A stretch of 45,430 nucleotides of DNA from Spirochaetota bacterium. GTDB lineage: Bacteria > Spirochaetota > Spirochaetia > CADAEX01. This document shows, one piece after another, positions 40,390 through 45,430 of this stretch (its first letter is position 1; each line of letters opens with the position of its first letter). A program made the translations under genes and the position numbers. The stretch lies in assembly GCA_009786125.1 (NCBI GenBank), contig WQTU01000132.1, positions 1 to 45,430 on the forward strand, given 5' to 3'. Under the pieces are notes generated by a model. The model did not search any database. It saw nothing but the letters and a program-made list of their open reading frames with translations, and was not told the DNA's origin.

Positions 40390-42414
40390 TTGACAGCAAC
40401 CACAACCGCATTCACAGAAAAATTAAAAAAAGAACTTAATCCGAAGCAATACAAGACCGTTACTACAATATCAGGTCCCCTGCTTATAATTGCCGGCGCG
40501 GGATCCGGGAAAACCAGAACAATTACCCACAGAATGGCTTATATGCTTAATAAAGGCATTTCCCAGTCTTCGATTCTTGCTTTAACTTTTACAAACAAAG
40601 CAGCAAGAGAGATGTCCGAGCGGGTAAAAAAAATTACAGGCAAAAAATTAACAAGCCTTACTGTTTCCACATTTCATGCATTTGGAGCCAGGATACTTCG
40701 CGAAGATATTGAGGCCCTTGGGTACAGAACAAATTTTAGCATTTATGATCAGTCTGATAAAATAGCTCTTATAAAAAATACTGCAAGGGAGCTAAAAGTT
40801 GACCCCAACAGCCTCGACCTTTACTCTCTCTCTTCTCTTTTTTCCTTAATAAAAACAGGGCTTGCAAAGTGGAACAGTACAACAGCGCCTTTTAAAAATA
40901 TTTATGAAGAATATATAGAGCATTTAAAGGTTTATAACGCAGTTGATTTTGACGATCTTATTACGCTCCCTCTTAAAATATTTTTAGAGCACCCAACTGT
41001 TCTCGAAAAATACAGAGCGCAATTCAAATATATAATGGTAGATGAGTTTCAGGATACATCAAGGATTCAATATGATCTTGTAAAACTTCTTGCAGAAAAA
41101 ACGCGCAATATTTGTGTTGTGGGCGACGATGATCAGTCTATCTATTCGTGGCGAGGCGCGGATTATTCAAATATATTGCAGTTTGAGCAGGATTTTCCCG
41201 AAGTTACTGAAATTAAGCTGGAGCAGAATTACAGGTCTACAGGAAATATTCTGGAAGCTGCCAATACGCTAATCTCCAACAATAAAAACAGAAAAGCCAA
41301 AGAACTCTGGACAGGGATAGAGAGCGGAAATTTGATTGAAATTTCATATCCTGAGAATGAAGCAAAAGAGAGTGAGTTTATTGCAGATATGATAAACTTT
41401 CTAAAAAAGAAAGATGGCGTCCCGTACCATAATTTTGGTATACTCATGCGAACAAACAGCCTTGGTGCATCTATAGAAGACTCTCTGCTTGAGGCAGGAA
41501 TACCTTACAAGGTATCGGGCGGCACAAGTTTTTTTCAGCGTTCGGAAGTAAAAGATATTATAGCTTACCTAAGGGTTATGACAAACCCGGAAGACGACGT
41601 AAATCTTCTTAGAATTATTAATACTCCGCGCCGCGGTATAGGAAAAAAATCTATTGAATATATTAATTCGATTGCAGAGGCTAAAAAATGTTCGCTTTTC
41701 TCTGCCATAAGCGCAATTTTTTCTGCATCTGATGCGGCGTTGGGCGACAAGGCAAAAACAACGCTGCAGGAGTTTTTAACCTTAATAAACTTTTTTAAGT
41801 CGAGATTTTTGTCCGGGAAAACAATGGCGAAAACGCTTGAGGAGTTTGTTTCCAGTATTGATTACTGGGGGTATCTTGTAAATGAGTATCAGAAAAACGA
41901 AAAGCTTGCAAAGTGGAAATATAAAAATGTGCAAATCTTTACAGAGCTTTTGGAACGCTGGGAAACAGACCCGGACAATATCAAGCCGGACATATATCAA
42001 TATTTAAACAGGATAACGCTTGTAACGCGCGATGATATCGAAGATAACGAAGAGGGCAAGGTAAATCTTATGACTATTCATGCTGCAAAAGGTCTTGAGT
42101 TTGATGTTGTTTTTCTTGCCGGCATAGAAGATGCAATTATACCGCACGCGCGCGCGATTGAGGAAAACGAAACTAACATAGAAGAAGAAAGAAGGCTTTT
42201 TTATGTTGCAATAACAAGGGCGCGAAACAAACTCTATATTACGTCGTGCAGGCAGAGAAGGCATATGCGGGATATAATACAAGCAACGCCCTCGCGCTTT
42301 CTTCTTGAACTTCCTGCGAATTTGCTGAAAGATTCCATGCAAAATGCTGTGACTGATGATAAAGAAAAAAGACTGAAAATGTTTGAAGGAATCAATGCTA
42401 TTTTCAAGAAGTGA
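40390..42414 (+). CDS. UvrD/Rep-family superfamily 1 DNA helicase
   Basis: The 674-residue 3'-5' helicase has Q motif LNPKQ (16-20), Walker A GAGSGKT (36-42), motif II IMVDEFQDTS, motif III VVGDDDQSIYSWRGAD, motif IV QNYRSTGNIL, and motifs V-VI with NLMTIHAAKGLEFDVVFLAG and RLFYVAITRARNKLY. This matches Rep/PcrA/UvrD in length and order, acting in replication restart or repair. The start is TTG 40390 with AAAGG upstream. The downstream YkgJ-type gene overlaps its 3' end. Confidence 0.95.
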   Translation: MTATTTAFTEKLKKELNPKQYKTVTTISGPLLIIAGAGSGKTRTITHRMAYMLNKGISQSSILALTFTNKAAREMSERVKKITGKKLTSLTVSTFHAFGARILREDIEALGYRTNFSIYDQSDKIALIKNTARELKVDPNSLDLYSLSSLFSLIKTGLAKWNSTTAPFKNIYEEYIEHLKVYNAVDFDDLITLPLKIFLEHPTVLEKYRAQFKYIMVDEFQDTSRIQYDLVKLLAEKTRNICVVGDDDQSIYSWRGADYSNILQFEQDFPEVTEIKLEQNYRSTGNILEAANTLISNNKNRKAKELWTGIESGNLIEISYPENEAKESEFIADMINFLKKKDGVPYHNFGILMRTNSLGASIEDSLLEAGIPYKVSGGTSFFQRSEVKDIIAYLRVMTNPEDDVNLLRIINTPRRGIGKKSIEYINSIAEAKKCSLFSAISAIFSASDAALGDKAKTTLQEFLTLINFFKSRFLSGKTMAKTLEEFVSSIDYWGYLVNEYQKNEKLAKWKYKNVQIFTELLERWETDPDNIKPDIYQYLNRITLVTRDDIEDNEEGKVNLMTIHAAKGLEFDVVFLAGIEDAIIPHARAIEENETNIEEERRLFYVAITRARNKLYITSCRQRRHMRDIIQATPSRFLLELPANLLKDSMQNAVTDDKEKRLKMFEGINAIFKK

Positions 42415-42688
42415 GAGCCCGGAAACCAATAAATTCAAATGCAGACCAGGCTGCGGAGCATGTTGCATAGCAATTTCAATATCCTCGCCGATTCCTGGAA
42501 TGAAAGAGGGCAAGCCTGCGGGAATAAGATGTGTAAATCTGGATATAAACAATATGTGCTTGCTCTTTGGGAAAAAAGAGCGTCCGAAGGTTTGCGTATC
42601 GCTGCGGCCTACAAAAGAGATGTGCGGAGATAGCTTCCCCGAAGCTGTAAAATATCTTGAAAAAATCGAAAAAGAGACAACGCCTTAG
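42395..42688 (+). CDS. YkgJ-type Cys-cluster protein
   Basis: The protein of about 97 residues has the family motif FKCRPGCGACCIAISI, then GKPAGIRCVNLD, MCLLFGKKERPKVC and TKEMCGD, a set of Cys residues that probably bind zinc or Fe-S. Function is unknown. ATG 42395 has GAAGGA just upstream and overlaps the end of the helicase gene by 20 bases; a TTG 12 bases earlier is possible. The overlap implies co-translation. Confidence 0.82.
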   Translation: MLFSRSESPETNKFKCRPGCGACCIAISISSPIPGMKEGKPAGIRCVNLDINNMCLLFGKKERPKVCVSLRPTKEMCGDSFPEAVKYLEKIEKETTP

Positions 42689-42937
42689 CTCAGTCCGCTA
42701 ACCATGTTATCATGAGCGGCTTTATGGCTATTTGCTTAAACTGGTGATAGCCACTATTCGGAAGGCTGGAGGCTGGTACGCGAGCCGTCTTTTAGGCGAA
42801 GCGTAACAGTCGCAAGCCATAAGGTCATTTGGCCAGCTAGCCAAATGCGAAAAAAATATATTTGCAATATAAGGTTGACAAGCGCTGTTATATAAATAAA
42901 TTTATAATTTTGATTATGTATTTGTATAAGGATTATT
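42689..42937. other. Gene-free stretch with the second family D repeat
   Basis: Holds the 61-bp family D repeat, a perfect CATTTGGC / GCCAAATG hairpin (42826-42847), and a candidate -35 TTGACA near 42874 before the RimK-like gene. No gene seen. Confidence 0.6.
42759..42819 (+). repeat. Family D 61-bp repeat, copy 2
   Basis: Matches 26712-26772 at 59 of 61 positions. Both copies lie upstream of plus-strand genes, 50 and 118 bp before the start. Confidence 0.93.
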
Positions 42938-44425
42938 ATGAATACTATAGTGGTTCTTGAAAAACCATCAAATTGGAAATTAAATATTCCTGGCGTGAAG
43001 ATTGTTAAAGCCAACGACTATGTAACTGATGCAGCGTTCAGTGATATTAAAAAAATTAAAGTGCTTAATTTATGCAGATCTTATAAGTATCAGACAATAG
43101 GATATTATGTATCTCTTATTGCTGCTGCAAGGGGACATTATCCGATTCCTTCTGTAAAAGCAACCCAAGATCTAAAACAGAGCCTCATAATTAAACGGGC
43201 ATCGCACGATCTTGATATTCAGATACAAAAGAGCCTTGCTCAGGTGCAGGGTGAAAACTATGAGCTAAATATCTATTTTGGAAGAAATGCCAGCAACAGC
43301 CACAACAGGCTCTCCAATATGATTTACAATGTTTTTCCGCTGCCTTTTTTTAAAGCAAGCTTTCATAAAGTTAAAAACAGATGGCAGCTTGATTCCATCA
43401 GCCTTATTACAATAAAAGATATTCCGGAAAACCATATTAACTTTGCTGTTCAGAGAATAATTGATTATGTGGGAAGGAAGTCTGCAAAAAATCATAAAGA
43501 TTCCGCTACTTATAAATACGACTTGGCAATTTTAAGAACAGAGGGCGAAGAAAACTCTCCTTCAAATAAAGAAGCAATTGACAAGTTTATGAAGTCTGCT
43601 GATAAAAACGGAGTAAGGGTTGAGATTATAACAAGCAATGATATTGCCCAGCTTAACAGGTTTGATGCTCTTTTTATAAGAGACACTACGGCTGTGAATC
43701 ACTATACATACAGGTTTGCGCGCAGGGCAGAGTCTTCGGGGCTTGTGGTTATTGATGATCCCATATCGATTTTGCGGTGTACAAATAAGATATATCTTAC
43801 AGAGGTTCTTCAAAAAAATAAAATTCCGACTCCGCCGACTGTAATAATAAGTCAAAACAATATCGAGCGGGTGGAAAAAGAGATTGGATTCCCCTGTGTT
43901 CTAAAAACTCCGGACAGCTCTTTTTCTCTTGGTGTTTTTAAGTATGATACAAAGCAGGAGTTTGAAAGCGCGCTGCCCAAACTTTTTAAAAAGTCGGCGC
44001 TCCTTTTGGTTCAGGCATTTATTCCAACAGATTTTGACTGGCGTGTTTGTGTGCTTAATGATCAGCCTCTTTTTGTTTGCAGATACCATATGGCAAAGGC
44101 GCACTGGCAAATATATAATCATGCGAGCAAGGGAACAGATGATGAATCAGGTCTTGCTGATACTCTTGCAGTTTCTGATTCGCCTAAAAAAGTTATTGAT
44201 GTTGCGCGCAAAGCTACGGGATTAATAGGGCATGGATTATATGGGGTTGATATTAAAGTGATTGATGGAAAGCCGCAGGTTATAGAAATAAATGATAATC
44301 CAAGCATAGATGCAGGGATCGAAGACATGGTTCTCGGCGATAAACTTTATGATGCTGTAATCAAGGAGTTTATTCGCTGGCTTGATACCCTGCATGGAAA
44401 GAATGGGAAAAACGAGAAAAAATGA
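42938..44425 (+). CDS. RimK-like ATP-grasp ligase with RLAN N-terminal domain
   Basis: The 495-residue protein has an N-terminal RimK-like ATP-grasp domain-associated region (RLAN; NLCRSYKYQTIGYYVSLIAAARGH) and a C-terminal ATP-grasp ligase with FPCVLKTPDSSFSLGVFK, LLVQAFIPTDFDWRVCVLN and the metal-binding end VDIKVIDGKPQVIEINDNPSID. The family joins amino acids to a carboxylate, as RimK adds glutamates; the substrate here is unknown. It is alone on its strand. Confidence 0.9.
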   Translation: MNTIVVLEKPSNWKLNIPGVKIVKANDYVTDAAFSDIKKIKVLNLCRSYKYQTIGYYVSLIAAARGHYPIPSVKATQDLKQSLIIKRASHDLDIQIQKSLAQVQGENYELNIYFGRNASNSHNRLSNMIYNVFPLPFFKASFHKVKNRWQLDSISLITIKDIPENHINFAVQRIIDYVGRKSAKNHKDSATYKYDLAILRTEGEENSPSNKEAIDKFMKSADKNGVRVEIITSNDIAQLNRFDALFIRDTTAVNHYTYRFARRAESSGLVVIDDPISILRCTNKIYLTEVLQKNKIPTPPTVIISQNNIERVEKEIGFPCVLKTPDSSFSLGVFKYDTKQEFESALPKLFKKSALLLVQAFIPTDFDWRVCVLNDQPLFVCRYHMAKAHWQIYNHASKGTDDESGLADTLAVSDSPKKVIDVARKATGLIGHGLYGVDIKVIDGKPQVIEINDNPSIDAGIEDMVLGDKLYDAVIKEFIRWLDTLHGKNGKNEKK

Positions 44426-44436
44426 TTATTCTCTGG

Positions 44437-45195
44437 TTAACTTGTTTTTCTTGCAATAGCCCAGTAAGCCAAGGCAAGTAATACTCCGCCGACAATATTG
44501 CCTACAGTAGTAGCTGCCAAGTTTATTAGCATTGGCGGAATGGCTATTAGCCCGCTGCCTGCCATTGCTCCCAGGCTAAACAAGCTCATATTGGCTATAG
44601 AGTGTTCAAACCCGCTGACAACGAATAAATAAATACACCAAAAAATGATTATGAGTTTTCCGCTTTCGCTGTGCATTCTGTACACAATCCATACTGCTGC
44701 ACAAACCAGCAAATTACATAGTATACCGCGAAAAAAAAGCGCAATAAAAGCAGGATCTGTTTTGGCGTATATTGCAATGGCTGCTTCGTATACAACCTTG
44801 CCTTGTAAATAACCTGTCCCTAAAAAAAGCGCTGCGATAAATATAGAACCTGCCAGATTGCCCAGATAACAGTAGGCACAAAGCCCTATGGCATCTTTTG
44901 GTTTAACTGTTTTTAAGCAGAGCCCTGCTGTCATAACAAAGACATTGCCTGTAAAAAGCTCTGCTCCTGCAAAAACCACGAGGCTTAAAGCTGCTGCGAA
45001 GCTGGCACCCTGTAGAATCTTTAAACCCGCAAAATCGCCGAACAATCCGGCCATAGCGAGAATAAGAATCATACAAACTCCTACATATACTCCTGCAAGT
45101 ACAGAGGAAATAAAATAAGCAGTTTTAGCATTATTGTAGAAATGAACTTTTTTCTTTGCCGCTTCACCTAAAATATTGTATCCAATATCAATCAT
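44437..45195 (-). CDS. Formate/nitrite transporter (FNT family)
   Basis: The 252-residue membrane protein has the six-helix FNT pattern and the family motif VVSGFEHSIANM, plus AELFTGNVFVMTAGL in the first half. Such channels move formate, nitrite or hydrosulfide; formate fits a fermentative anaerobe, but the substrate cannot be fixed from sequence. AGGGAG precedes ATG 45195. It converges with the RimK-like gene 11 bp away. Confidence 0.92.
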   Translation of the reverse strand: MIDIGYNILGEAAKKKVHFYNNAKTAYFISSVLAGVYVGVCMILILAMAGLFGDFAGLKILQGASFAAALSLVVFAGAELFTGNVFVMTAGLCLKTVKPKDAIGLCAYCYLGNLAGSIFIAALFLGTGYLQGKVVYEAAIAIYAKTDPAFIALFFRGILCNLLVCAAVWIVYRMHSESGKLIIIFWCIYLFVVSGFEHSIANMSLFSLGAMAGSGLIAIPPMLINLAATTVGNIVGGVLLALAYWAIARKTS

Positions 45196-45430
45196 ATATT
45201 TCTCCCTAGTTTAATGTTTATCCAAAAACACAGAAGAACAATCAAATAATTTTGAGTACAATCAATTTACATAGAAACTTAATGCTATATCAAAAGTTCT
45301 AAAGAATCAACACAAGGCAATGCGATCTCCACGGCAAACGCATGAAAAAAGTTATCTCATTACAACATAAGGAATTACAAAATGCTTAGATTTCACATAC
45401 TATCTGCTAACTCTTTATCCTATAATGAGT
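45196..45430. other. Upstream region of the FNT gene
   Basis: AT-rich with no coding sequence visible. It probably holds the promoter of the FNT gene on the minus strand (TTGATA near 45290-45295, no sure -10). Confidence 0.4.

Overview
The window looks like chromosomal DNA of a Treponema-like spirochaete. The reasons are the many lipoproteins with a Cys lipobox, a BspA-type leucine-rich-repeat lipoprotein, a formylglycine-generating-enzyme (FGE)-like lipoprotein, DUF4398/LysM envelope proteins, a cytoplasmic PAS chemotaxis receptor, a FadL-type outer-membrane protein and frequent TTG starts. This assignment is inferred from protein style and has not been tested by phylogeny. There is no rRNA, tRNA, CRISPR array, prophage or complete insertion sequence that I can see. 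The background is AT-rich, and GC-rich repeats stand out sharply against it.

Layout. 1-1160: a CT/TA microsatellite, then a frameshifted FGE-like lipoprotein whose GC-rich end resembles a variable region of a diversity-generating retroelement. 1.3-3.4 kb: a DUF4143-type ATPase and deoC, with the same small hairpin on both sides of deoC. 3.6-9.3 kb: nicotinate/nicotinamide salvage (pncB-pncA), an L-asparaginase carrying three in-frame insertions, an M15 peptidase and rmuC. 9.4-10 kb: a BrnT/BrnA toxin-antitoxin pair. 10.3-14.3 kb: a MATE exporter (minus strand), a chemotaxis receptor, a NIF3-like small protein and a small lipoprotein. 14.5-19.8 kb: a tight five-gene minus-strand operon (LRR lipoprotein, phosphodiester glycosidase, TIM-barrel protein, YqeG-type HAD phosphatase, VanW), which is the best candidate here for an undescribed envelope system. 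19.9-21.4 kb: ilvC. 21.6-25 kb: an SGNH hydrolase, an antitoxin with the remnant of its toxin, a small TA-associated-looking protein, an XRE regulator with an operator-like palindrome, a lipoprotein and a HAD hydrolase. 25.2-32 kb: a FadL-like porin, a DUF362 ferredoxin-like protein, DUF4398/LysM envelope proteins, a secreted basic protein, a YdbC/PC4-like protein and a FecR-domain protein. 32.3-38.6 kb: an RRM protein with a long leader, a RelA/SpoT-TPR protein, a Lys/Ala/Pro-rich protein, phosphohexomutase, an RsmB/NSUN-type methyltransferase and a LysM lipoprotein behind 41-bp tandem repeats. 38.9-45.2 kb: a triple zinc-ribbon protein, a second DUF362 protein, a UvrD/Rep helicase, a YkgJ protein, a RimK-like ATP-grasp enzyme and a formate/nitrite transporter.

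The most unusual property is the density of small palindromic repeats, which I sort into families. A is GC-rich, about 100-200 bp, with a TTGCACGCAC-type core. B/C is a palindromic element that begins CAACATGGACG. D is a 61-bp repeat in two copies. E and F are AT-rich hairpins that together look like a miniature inverted-repeat transposon. Several copies lie inside coding sequence in frame or supply the C-terminal tails of proteins, much as Rickettsia palindromic elements do.
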